This document shows, in pieces, positions 1 through 6,542 of a stretch of 13,004 nt of DNA. Location: assembly GCA_001790315.1 (NCBI GenBank), contig MGCE01000199.1, forward strand, positions 1 through 13,004, read 5' to 3'. How positions within the stretch are numbered: position 1 is the stretch's first letter; each line of letters opens with the position of its first letter. The DNA is from Candidatus Rokubacteria bacterium RIFCSPLOWO2_02_FULL_72_37. GTDB taxonomy: Bacteria; Methylomirabilota; Methylomirabilia; Rokubacteriales; CSP1-6. Both the position numbers and the translations under genes were made by a program. Below the pieces are notes generated by a model, which searched no databases, had not been told where the DNA came from, and was given only the letters and a program-made list of their open reading frames with translations.

Positions 1-27
1 GAGACCGCCCGAGCGCAGGCCCGCTAG
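1..27 (+). CDS. rplT: Probable 3' end of rplT (ribosomal protein L20), partial
   Basis: The first frame reads eight codons (ETARAQAR) and ends at TAG 25-27, three bases before the pheS start. In many bacteria the gene directly upstream of pheS is rplT, from the infC-rpmI-rplT cluster. An Ala/Arg-rich C-terminal tail of this kind is compatible with L20. The call rests on gene order more than on the eight visible residues. Another upstream gene, or no gene, remains possible. Confidence 0.4.
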   Translation, partial: ETARAQAR

Positions 28-30
28 TTC

Positions 31-1056
31 GTGGGAGATCCGCGCGTCGACGCGATAGCGCGGGAGGCGCGTGACGCGGCGGCGGCGGCGCAGTCCGCGG
101 CCGCGCTCGAGCAGGTCCGCGTCACCTACCTCGGCCGCCAGGGGCTCCTGACCCAGCTGCTCCGCTCGCTGGGCACGCTGCCGGCGGCCGAGCGTCCGCT
201 CGTCGGCGCCGCCGCGAACGAGGCCAAGCGCGAGCTCGAGGCCCTGCTCGAGACGGGCCTGGCCGCGGCCCTGGCCCGCGAGCGCCGCACGGCGCGCGAG
301 CGGGAGCGGCCCGACCTGACGCTGCCCGGGCGCCGCCCGCCGCTCGGCGGTCTCCATCCGCTGACGCTGGTCGCCGACGAGATCATCGCGATCTTCGCGG
401 GGCTCGGCTTCTCCGTCGCGGAGGGGCCCGAGGTCGAGACCGACTACTACAACTTCGAGGCCCTGAACATCCCGCGCGACCATCCCGCGCGCGACATGCA
501 GGACACGCTCTACCTCACGGACGACACGCTGCTCCGGACGCACACCTCGCCCGTGCAGATCCGCACGATGAAGGCGCAGCGGCCCCCGGTGCGGATCATC
601 GTGCCCGGCAAGGTCTACCGGCGCGACGTCGCGGACATGTCGCACTCGCCGATGTTCCACCAGGTCGAGGGGCTGGCCGTGGACCGCGCCATCACGATGG
701 GCGACCTCAGGGGCACGCTCGAGCTGTTCGCGCGCGAGATGTTCGGTCCCCGGTCGAGGATCCGCTTCCGGCCCTCGTTCTTCCCGTTCACGGAGCCCTC
801 GGCCGAGGTGGACGTGCTCTGCTTCGTGTGCCAGGGCGGCGGCTGCCGGCTCTGCAAGCAAGGGGGCTGGCTCGAGATCCTCGGCTCCGGCATGGTGCAC
901 CCGCACGTGCTGCGCAACGTGGGCTACGATCCCGAGGAGGTCACGGGGTGGGCGTTCGGGATGGGCGTCGAGCGCATCGCGATGCTCAAGTACGGCATCG
1001 ACGACCTGCGCCTGTTCTTCGACAACGACCTGCGCTTCCTGCGCCAGTTCGTCTGA
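31..1056 (+). CDS. pheS: Phenylalanyl-tRNA synthetase alpha subunit
   Basis: This is the catalytic alpha subunit of the cytoplasmic alpha2beta2 PheRS, which charges tRNA-Phe with phenylalanine. The 341-residue product is slightly longer than the E. coli protein (327). The N-terminal helical tRNA-binding arm (about residues 1-95) is followed by the class II core. Core motifs include GLHPLT, YYNFEALNIPRDHPARD, LLRTHTSPVQIRTM, the motif-2 region (GKVYRRD...SPMFHQVEGL), RFRPSFFPFTEPSAEVD, and the C-terminal GMGVERIAMLKYGI (motif 3) with DLRLFFDNDLRFLRQF. The extra length is largely a four-cysteine insert, C264-x2-C267-x4-C272-x2-C275, just before the GWLEILGSGMVHP stretch. It looks like a small metal knuckle and is known in PheS of several non-enteric lineages. 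The GTG start at 31 gives the normal N-terminus (helix leading into VRVTYLGRQG). The pheT gene follows after 7 bases. Confidence 0.97.
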   Translation: MGDPRVDAIAREARDAAAAAQSAAALEQVRVTYLGRQGLLTQLLRSLGTLPAAERPLVGAAANEAKRELEALLETGLAAALARERRTARERERPDLTLPGRRPPLGGLHPLTLVADEIIAIFAGLGFSVAEGPEVETDYYNFEALNIPRDHPARDMQDTLYLTDDTLLRTHTSPVQIRTMKAQRPPVRIIVPGKVYRRDVADMSHSPMFHQVEGLAVDRAITMGDLRGTLELFAREMFGPRSRIRFRPSFFPFTEPSAEVDVLCFVCQGGGCRLCKQGGWLEILGSGMVHPHVLRNVGYDPEEVTGWAFGMGVERIAMLKYGIDDLRLFFDNDLRFLRQFV

Positions 1057-1063
1057 GCGGCCC

Positions 1064-3469
1064 ATGAAGATCCCGTACGGGTGGATCAGGGAGTTCGTGG
1101 ACCTCGCGCTGTCGGCGCCGGACGCGGCCGACCGGCTGGTCAACGCCGGCCTCGAGGTCGCGAGCGTCACGCCGCTGGCGCCGCCGGGACTCGCGGGCGT
1201 CGTCGTGGGCGAGATCGAGGCGATCGAGCGCGAGCTCGGCGAGCACCGCGGCCACCGCCTGCTCCTCTGCCGCGTCTCGACCGGGCGCGGGCGCTTCAGC
1301 GTCGTCTGCGGGGCCCCCAACACGAAGGTCGGCGCGCGGGCCGCCTTCGCGCCGCCCGGCGCGACGCTGCCGGGCGGGCGCCGCATCGGCGTCGCGACCA
1401 TCCACGGCGCCGTGTCGGAAGGGATGCTCTGCTCCGAGCGCGAGCTCGGCCTCGGCGAGGAGCACGAGGCGGGCCTCGTGCTCGTGGACGACGACGCGCG
1501 GCCCGGCGCGGACCTGATCGCGCACCTCGGGCTCGACGACCAGATCCTCGAGGTCGAGATCACGCCGAACCGGCCCGACTGCCTGTCGGTGCTCGGGGTC
1601 GCGCGGGAGCTCGCGGCGCTCACGGGCGCCCGCCTGCGGCCCCCGCGCGCCGCCCTCCGCGAGGGACGGGAGCGGGCCGCCGCGCTCGTGCGCGTGCGCA
1701 TCGAGGCGCCGGACCTCTGCCACCGCTTCACCGCCCGCGTCATCTCGGGCGTGCGCGTCGGCCCGTCCCCGGCGCGGCTCGCGCAGCGGCTGCGCGCCGT
1801 GGGGCTCCGGCCGATCAGCAACGTCGTGGACGTCACGAACTACGTCCTCTGGGAGCTCGGCCACCCGCTGCACGCCTTCGACCACGCCACGGTCGGCGAC
1901 GGCACCATCGTCGTGCGCCGCGCCGCCGCCGGCGAGCGCTTCACGACGCTCGACGGCCAGGAGCGGGCGCTCACGGAGGAGATGCTCGTGATCGCCGACC
2001 CGGCGCGCGCGATCGGGCTGGCCGGCGTGATGGGCGGCGCGAACACGGAGGTGAGCGACGGCACCACGCGCGTGCTCCTCGAGAGCGCGTACTTCCACCC
2101 GGCGTCGATCCGCCGCACGTCGCGGGCGCTCGGCCTCCGGACCGACGCGGCCTACCGGTTCGAGCGCGGCGCGGACGTCGAGGCGCTCGCCCGGGCGAGC
2201 GCGCGCGCCGCGGCGCTCATCGCCGAGCTGGCGGGCGGCATGGTCGCGCGCGGCATGGTGGACGCCTATCCGCGCAAGCGCCGGCCCGTGCGCCTGCGCC
2301 TCCGGATGTCGCGCGTCCGGCGGGTGCTCGGCGTGGCGCCGTCGACGGCCCACGCGCGGCGCATCCTGACGGACCTCGGCCTGCCGACGCGCGCGCGCGG
2401 CGCCACGCTGACCGTCGACGTCCCGAGCTTCAGGCGGGACCTCGCGCTCGAGGACGACCTGGTCGAGGAGATCATCCGCGTCTGGGGCTACGACAAGCTC
2501 CCCGCGACGCTCCCCGACAGCGCGATCGGGCTCGTCTCGCTGCCGCCGGGCCTGCGGCAGGCCCAGGTCGTTCGCCGCGCGCTCGTGGGCGCGGGACTCG
2601 TCGAGGCGGTGACCGTGAGCTTCGGCGACCCGGCGCGCGCCGCGGCGCTGGGCCGGGCCGGCGCGGGCGAGGCGCTCCAGCTCCTGAACCCGCTCGCGCA
2701 GGACGCCGCGCTCCTGCGGCAGCATCCGCTCGAGGGCGTGCTCGGCGTGATCGCGACGAACCTGCGACGCCAGCAGCCCGACGTGCGGGTGTTCGAGCTC
2801 ACCCGGACGTACGAGCGCGCGGCGGGCGAGACCGGCGCGCGCGAACCGCGCTGGGTCGCGCTCGCCCTCACGGGCGCGCGTGGCGAGACCGCGTGGTGGG
2901 GCGACCGCGCTGCGGTCGACGTGTACGACGTCAAGGGGCTCGCGGAGCACGTGCTGCGCGCCTTCCGGCTCGCGGGCGTGCCCGCGCCCGGACGGTTGCC
3001 CGGCTTCGAGCCGGACTGCCACGGCGCGCTCGCCGTCGAGGGCGTGGGTGTCGCCGAGTTCGGCGAGGTGGTGGCCGCTGCCCGCGAGCGGTACGGCATC
3101 GACGCGCCGGTGTTCGCCGCCGCGGTCGCGCTCGACGCGCTCGCGGCCCTCGCGGCGCCACCGCCGCGGCACCAGCCGCTGCCCCGCTTCCCGGTCGTGC
3201 AGCGCGACCTCGCGTTCGTGCTCGAGGCCGGCCCCGCCGTGGCGGGCGCCGAGCTCGAAGCGGCGCTCGTGGCGGAGGCCGGGCCGCTGCTGAAGCAGGT
3301 GACCCTCTTCGACGTGTTCCGGCTCCCCGACGGGCGGCGCAGCCTCGCGTGGCGGCTCGTCTTCCAGGCCGAGGACCGGACCCTGACCGACGACGAGGTG
3401 AACGCGGTGCAGGAGCGCGTGGCGCGGACGATGATCGAGCGCTTCGGCGTCACGCTGAGGAGCGTCTGA
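1064..3469 (+). CDS. pheT: Phenylalanyl-tRNA synthetase beta subunit
   Basis: This is the beta subunit of PheRS; it carries tRNA recognition and the hydrolytic editing site that removes Tyr-tRNA-Phe. At 801 residues it has the full bacterial length. Domains in order: an N-terminal EMAP/OB-fold tRNA-binding domain (about 40-150, with VVCGAPNTKVG and SEGMLCSERELGLG); the B3/B4 editing domain (about 210-385, with NVVDVTNYVLWELGHPLHAFD and the GVMGGANTEVSD stretch); the B5 DNA-binding-like domain (about 400-470); a catalytic-like core (about 480-690, with IRVWGYDKLPATLP); and a C-terminal FDX-ACB anticodon-binding domain (about 705-801, with FPVVQRDLAFV, LFDVFRLPDGRRSLAWRLVFQ and DDEVNAVQERV). 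The ATG is 7 bases after the pheS stop, and MKIPYGWIREFVDL is the typical N-terminus. The stop overlaps the next start as TGATG, suggesting translational coupling to the zapB-like gene. Confidence 0.97.
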   Translation: MKIPYGWIREFVDLALSAPDAADRLVNAGLEVASVTPLAPPGLAGVVVGEIEAIERELGEHRGHRLLLCRVSTGRGRFSVVCGAPNTKVGARAAFAPPGATLPGGRRIGVATIHGAVSEGMLCSERELGLGEEHEAGLVLVDDDARPGADLIAHLGLDDQILEVEITPNRPDCLSVLGVARELAALTGARLRPPRAALREGRERAAALVRVRIEAPDLCHRFTARVISGVRVGPSPARLAQRLRAVGLRPISNVVDVTNYVLWELGHPLHAFDHATVGDGTIVVRRAAAGERFTTLDGQERALTEEMLVIADPARAIGLAGVMGGANTEVSDGTTRVLLESAYFHPASIRRTSRALGLRTDAAYRFERGADVEALARASARAAALIAELAGGMVARGMVDAYPRKRRPVRLRLRMSRVRRVLGVAPSTAHARRILTDLGLPTRARGATLTVDVPSFRRDLALEDDLVEEIIRVWGYDKLPATLPDSAIGLVSLPPGLRQAQVVRRALVGAGLVEAVTVSFGDPARAAALGRAGAGEALQLLNPLAQDAALLRQHPLEGVLGVIATNLRRQQPDVRVFELTRTYERAAGETGAREPRWVALALTGARGETAWWGDRAAVDVYDVKGLAEHVLRAFRLAGVPAPGRLPGFEPDCHGALAVEGVGVAEFGEVVAAARERYGIDAPVFAAAVALDALAALAAPPPRHQPLPRFPVVQRDLAFVLEAGPAVAGAELEAALVAEAGPLLKQVTLFDVFRLPDGRRSLAWRLVFQAEDRTLTDDEVNAVQERVARTMIERFGVTLRSV

Positions 3470-3675
3470 TGGGCGACGGGATCGTCGAGCGGATGACGGA
3501 GCTCGAGGAGGCGGTCCGGCGGGCCGTGGACGCGCTGACGCGTCTGCGGGAGCAGAACAGCGGGCTCCGGCGCGAGGTCCGGCGGCTCACCGACGAGCGC
3601 AAGCACGTGCTCGGCCAGGTGGACGGCCTCCTCAAGGACATCGCCAAGCTCGAGCTCGACCGGGTGCAGGAATGA
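3469..3675 (+). CDS. Small coiled-coil protein, ZapB-like cell division factor
   Basis: The 68-residue product is almost wholly alpha-helical and highly charged, with a heptad-like run from about residue 8 to 65 (MTELEEAVRRAVDALTRL, then LRREVRRLTDERKHVL). It has no membrane segment. ZapB is a short coiled-coil protein that joins the FtsZ ring through ZapA. The length, coiled-coil character and position directly upstream of zapA support a ZapB-like/DUF904-type role, although coiled coils are a weak basis for homology. The ATG is set by the TGATG overlap with pheT and by a GAGGAG Shine-Dalgarno box (3457-3462) at good spacing. The stop overlaps the zapA start as ATGA, so the two are probably co-translated. 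I am sure it is a gene; the exact family is less certain. Confidence 0.75.
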   Translation: MGDGIVERMTELEEAVRRAVDALTRLREQNSGLRREVRRLTDERKHVLGQVDGLLKDIAKLELDRVQE

Positions 3676-3974
3676 GCGAGGCGCGTCGCGTCGAGCTCCA
3701 GGTGCTCGGGCAGACGCTCGCGCTCCGGAGCGCCGAGTCGCCGGACTACCTCCGCTCGCTCGCCGCCTACCTCGAGGAGCGCGTCGGCGAGCTGACGCGC
3801 TCCGGCGTGAAGGATCCGGGCGCGGCCCTCACGCTGGCCGCCCTCGACATCATCGACGAGCTGTTCCGGGCGCGTGCCGAGCAGGGGCGGGCCGAGGGCG
3901 ACCTGGGCGCGCGGCTCGGCGTGCTGGCGACGCTGCTCGACCGGGCGACGCCCGGGGAACCACATTCCGCTTGA
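3672..3974 (+). CDS. zapA: Cell division protein ZapA
   Basis: ZapA is a cytosolic protein that bundles FtsZ protofilaments and stabilises the Z ring. The product is 100 residues, normal for the family. An N-terminal beta-rich head (RVELQVLGQTLALRSAESPDYLRSLAAYLEERV, about residues 6-38) matches the ZapA pattern of a short strand pair followed by an xYLxxLAxYLxxxV helix. It is followed by ALTLAALDIIDELFRARAE, the characteristic AALxIxDEL stretch, and a C-terminal helix for dimer and tetramer formation. The start overlaps the ZapB-like gene by ATGA. The TGA stop (3972-3974) lies inside the -35 box of the 6S RNA promoter. A zapA gene immediately upstream of 6S RNA is a recurrent arrangement, first known in E. 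coli, and supports both calls. Confidence 0.92.
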   Translation: MSEARRVELQVLGQTLALRSAESPDYLRSLAAYLEERVGELTRSGVKDPGAALTLAALDIIDELFRARAEQGRAEGDLGARLGVLATLLDRATPGEPHSA

Positions 3975-3999
3975 CGCGGGCCCGCCCCGTGCGTACACA
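3971..3999 (+). promoter_or_regulatory. Putative sigma-70 promoter of the 6S RNA gene
   Basis: TTGACG (3971-3976, five of six -35 consensus bases) is followed by exactly 17 bases and then TACACA (3994-3999), a weaker -10 match that keeps T1, A2 and A4. The predicted start is near 4006, which coincides with the 5' strand of the 6S closing stem. That agreement is the best support for the call. The -35 box overlaps the zapA stop codon. Confidence 0.55.
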
Positions 4000-4005
4000 G
4001 GAGGT

Positions 4006-4179
4006 GTCCCTGCGCTGTTCGTGATGCCGGGGGGAAGTTTCAACCTCGTTACCGCAACGGGAGCTGTCGCAGAGGGCGGTGCGCACGCCCCTCCTCGGAG
4101 GGGAAGCCTGAAGCCCTCCAGATAACGGCGCCCACCTGGTCATACCAGGTTCGAAACACCGTCGGCACACGGCAGAGGT
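4006..4179 (+). ncRNA. ssrS: 6S RNA (SsrS)
   Basis: 6S RNA binds sigma-70 RNA polymerase holoenzyme by mimicking an open promoter and represses many promoters in slow growth. The region folds by eye into the 6S plan. The closing stem pairs UCCCUGC (4007-4013) with GCAGAGG (4172-4178, one mismatch), then GUG (4021-4023) with CAC (4168-4170), then UGCCG (4025-4029) with CGGCA (4163-4167). A large asymmetric central bubble follows, whose 3' side carries a small hairpin ACCUGG-UCAUA-CCAGGU (4134-4150), as in known 6S RNAs. The upper rod pairs CGUUA (4047-4051) with UAACG (4123-4127) and GAGGGC (4072-4077) with GCCCUC (4113-4118), and ends in a CCCCUC/GAGGGG hairpin (4088-4103). About 174 nt is near the usual 180-190. 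The position after zapA fits. The ends are estimated to within several bases. Confidence 0.85.
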
Positions 4180-4184
4180 GGGGA

Positions 4185-4193
4185 TGCTATACT
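4185..4193 (+). promoter_or_regulatory. Extended -10 promoter of rny (leaderless start)
   Basis: TGCTATACT (4185-4193) is an extended -10 element: a TG one base upstream of TATACT, which matches five of six consensus bases. It stands out in this GC-rich background. No good -35 is visible; the best is TCGGCA (4162-4167) at an over-long 20-base spacing. A start seven bases after the -10 falls at 4200, the A of the rny ATG. A promoter with a strong extended -10 and a poor -35 resembles the class that 6S RNA represses in E. coli. Confidence 0.6.
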
Positions 4194-4199
4194 CCTGCC

Positions 4200-5759
4200 A
4201 TGCAAGGCATTTGGCTGATTCTGGATTCTCTGATCGCCATCCTTGCCCTCCTCGCCGGGTTCTTCCTTTACAAGGTCGTCAGCGAGCGCAAGGTCGGCGA
4301 GGCCACCGCCCGGGCCGAACGCATCATCCGGGACGCCGCGCGGGAGGCCGAGAACAGCAAGAAGGCCGTCGAGCTCGAAGCCAAGGAGCGGGCGCTCAAG
4401 GCGCGCGCCGAGCTCGACGAGGAGGCGCGCCGGCGCGAGCGCGAGGTCCAGCAGATCGAGCAGCGCGTCCTCTCGAAGGAGGACGAGCTCGCCCGCAAGC
4501 TCGACCAGATGGAGCGCCGGCTCAGCGAGACCGCCGCCAAGGACCGCGAGCTCGCGGGACGCGAGCGGAGCGTCACCGAGAAGGAGAGCCGGCTCGCGCT
4601 GGCGCTCGACGAGCAGCGGCGCAAGCTCGAGACGATCGCCGGCCTCACCGCCGAGGAGGCCAAGCGGCAGCTCCTCGCCGCGATGGAGCAGGAGGCGCGG
4701 CGCGAGGCGCAGCTCGTCGCCATGCGCCTCGAGGAAGAGGCGCGCGAGACCGCCGAGATCAAGGCCAAGGAGGTCCTGGCCACCACGATCCAGCGGCTCG
4801 CCCCCGACTACACCGTCGAGACGGCGGTCTCCGTCGTGGACCTGCCCTCGGACGACATGAAGGGGCGCATCATCGGCCGCGAGGGACGCAACATCCGCGC
4901 GCTCGAGCTGCACACGGGCGTGGACCTCATCGTCGACGACACGCCCGAGGCCGTGCTCATCTCCGCCTACGACCCGTATCGCCGGGAGATCGCGCGCCGC
5001 GCGCTCCAGCTCCTGATCGCCGACGGCCGCATCCACCCCGCGCGGATCGAGGAGGTCGTCGAGAAGGTCAAGAAGGAGATGGAGCAGCACCTGAAGGAAG
5101 AGGGGGAGAAGGCCTGCTTCGAGGTCGGCGTGCACGGGCTCCACCCGGAGCTGGTCCGCCTCGTCGGCCGCATGAAGTTCCGGACCTCGTACGGGCAGAA
5201 CTGCCTGCAGCATTCCAAGGAGGTCGCGTGGCTCGCCGGCATGATGGCGGCCGAGATCAAGGCCGACGTCAAGCTCGCCAAGCGCATGGGGCTGCTCCAC
5301 GACATCGGCAAGGCCCTCACGCACGAGCAGGAGGGCAGCCACCCCGAGCTGTCGCTGCAGGTCCTCACCAAGTACAACGAGTCGCCGAAGGTCATCAACG
5401 CGGCCCTCTGCGGTCACGAGAACGTGGAGCCGGAGACGATCGAGGCCGTGCTCGTCGAGGCGGCCGACGGCATCTCGGCGGCCCGGCCGGGCGCGCGCCG
5501 CGACGTGCTCGAGTCGTACATCAGGCGCCTGGCGCAGCTCGAGGAGATCGCGCTGTCCTACAAGGGCGTCGAGATGTGCTACGCGATCCAGGCCGGCCGC
5601 GAGCTCCGCGTGATGACCAAGGCGGACGTCATCTCGGACTTCGACGCGCACCAGCTCGCGAAGGACATCTCCAAGCGCATCGAGGCCGAGATGCAGTACC
5701 CCGGGCACATCAAGGTCGTCGTCATCCGCGAGACCCGCGCAGTCGAAGTGGCCAAGTAG
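4200..5759 (+). CDS. rny: Ribonuclease Y
   Basis: RNase Y is a membrane-anchored endoribonuclease that starts mRNA decay and processes RNAs. The 519-residue product has the complete family layout. There is one N-terminal transmembrane helix (about 4-25, WLILDSLIAILALLAGFFLY) and a long charged coiled coil (about 30-195). The KH RNA-binding domain carries the GRIIGREGRN loop at 222-231. The HD phosphohydrolase domain has likely metal ligands H338 (QHSKEVA), H367-D368 (LLHDIGKA) and D423 (EAADGISAARPGARR). A family C-terminus, GHIKVVVIRETRAVE, closes the protein. The ATG at 4200 puts the membrane helix at the very N-terminus as expected. No Shine-Dalgarno lies at usable distance (AGAGG at 4174-4178 is over 20 bases away), and the adjacent promoter predicts a leaderless mRNA. 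It heads the downstream gene cluster. Confidence 0.97.
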   Translation: MQGIWLILDSLIAILALLAGFFLYKVVSERKVGEATARAERIIRDAAREAENSKKAVELEAKERALKARAELDEEARRREREVQQIEQRVLSKEDELARKLDQMERRLSETAAKDRELAGRERSVTEKESRLALALDEQRRKLETIAGLTAEEAKRQLLAAMEQEARREAQLVAMRLEEEARETAEIKAKEVLATTIQRLAPDYTVETAVSVVDLPSDDMKGRIIGREGRNIRALELHTGVDLIVDDTPEAVLISAYDPYRREIARRALQLLIADGRIHPARIEEVVEKVKKEMEQHLKEEGEKACFEVGVHGLHPELVRLVGRMKFRTSYGQNCLQHSKEVAWLAGMMAAEIKADVKLAKRMGLLHDIGKALTHEQEGSHPELSLQVLTKYNESPKVINAALCGHENVEPETIEAVLVEAADGISAARPGARRDVLESYIRRLAQLEEIALSYKGVEMCYAIQAGRELRVMTKADVISDFDAHQLAKDISKRIEAEMQYPGHIKVVVIRETRAVEVAK

Positions 5760-5765
5760 GGCGCG

Positions 5766-6542
5766 GTGAACATCCTGGCGGTCGGCGACATCTTCGGCGA
5801 GCCGGGGCGGACGGCCCTCGCCCGCCTCCTGCCGGGGCTCCGCCAGCAGCACGCCATCGACTTCTGCGTGGTCAACGTCGAGAACGCGGCCGGCGGCTTC
5901 GGCGTGACGCCGCCGATGGCCCGCCAGTTCCTGGCCGAGGGCGCCGACGTGCTGACGTCGGGGAACCACATCTGGGACAAGCGCGAGATCGTCGAGTACA
6001 TCGCGCGGGAGAACCTGCTCCTGCGGCCGGCGAACTTCCCGCTCGGCACGCCCGGCGTGGGCCACATCACCGTGAAGTGCGGGCCCCACAAGGTGGCCGT
6101 GGTGAACCTGATGGGGCGCGTGTTCATGCTGCCGATCGACTGCCCGTTCCGGAAGGCCGACGAGATCGTCCCCGAGCTCCGCCGGGAGACGCCGATCGTC
6201 CTCGTGGACATGCACTGCGAGGCGACGTCCGAGTCCCAGGCGATGGGCTGGTACCTGGACGGCCGCGTGAGCGCCGTGGTCGGCACGCACCGCCACGTCC
6301 AGACCGCCGACGAGCGCGTGCTGCCGGGCGGCACCGCCTACATCACCGACCTCGGCATGACCGGCCCGACCGACGGCGTGATCGGCGTGGACCGCGACCT
6401 GATCCTCCAGCGATTCCTGCAGCAGATGCCGGCGCGCTTCGAGCCGGCGAAGGGGCCGGCGGCGCTCCACGGCGCCGTGATCGTGGTGGACCCGGACACC
6501 GGCCGCGCCTCGGACATCCGCCGCCTGCGCGTTCCGGCTTGA
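5766..6542 (+). CDS. ymdB: YmdB-type metallophosphoesterase (TIGR00282 family)
   Basis: This is a dinuclear-metal phosphoesterase of the YmdB family; the Bacillus subtilis member hydrolyses cyclic nucleotides and affects biofilm and motility decisions. The 258-residue product has the usual length. The metal and active-site residues fall at the positions known for YmdB: D8 (VGDIFGEPGR), E39 and N40 (VNVENAAGG), N67 and H68 (TSGNHIWDKREI), H150 (VDMHCEATSES), H175 and H177 (GTHRHVQTAD). The C-terminal TDLGMTGP stretch is also present. The GTG start at 5766 lies 6 bases after the rny stop and gives the canonical MNILAVGDI start. The rny-ymdB pairing is widely conserved. Its physiological substrate here cannot be read from sequence. 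The symbol follows B. subtilis and must not be confused with the unrelated E. coli macrodomain protein YmdB. Confidence 0.93.
   Translation: MNILAVGDIFGEPGRTALARLLPGLRQQHAIDFCVVNVENAAGGFGVTPPMARQFLAEGADVLTSGNHIWDKREIVEYIARENLLLRPANFPLGTPGVGHITVKCGPHKVAVVNLMGRVFMLPIDCPFRKADEIVPELRRETPIVLVDMHCEATSESQAMGWYLDGRVSAVVGTHRHVQTADERVLPGGTAYITDLGMTGPTDGVIGVDRDLILQRFLQQMPARFEPAKGPAALHGAVIVVDPDTGRASDIRRLRVPA

Noticed and set aside
986..3172. 728-codon open frame on the minus strand opposite pheT
   Set aside because: It lies entirely antisense to a clearly conserved gene and encodes an Arg/Ala/Glu/Asp/Val-rich low-complexity product. Long antisense open frames are expected at this GC content.
4088..4103. 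CCCCTC/GAGGGG hairpin as an intrinsic terminator for zapA
   Set aside because: It has no T-run after it and is explained better as the terminal hairpin of the 6S RNA rod.
3874..4125. 83-codon + strand open frame running from zapA into the gap
   Set aside because: It overlaps zapA out of frame and crosses the 6S RNA; its Gly/Arg/Pro-rich product has no motif.
3975..4199. Riboswitch or T-box upstream of rny
   Set aside because: The paired elements match 6S RNA, and a leader for rny is unlikely if transcription starts at its ATG.
4140..6470. 776-codon open frame on the minus strand opposite rny and ymdB
   Set aside because: The same composition artefact; it covers two well-supported conserved genes and shows no domain motif.
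4178..6538. Upstream part of the long + frame that ends with folD
   Set aside because: Before 6539 it is an out-of-frame reading of rny and ymdB with Arg/Gly/Pro-rich sequence; only the part from TTG 6539 matches FolD.
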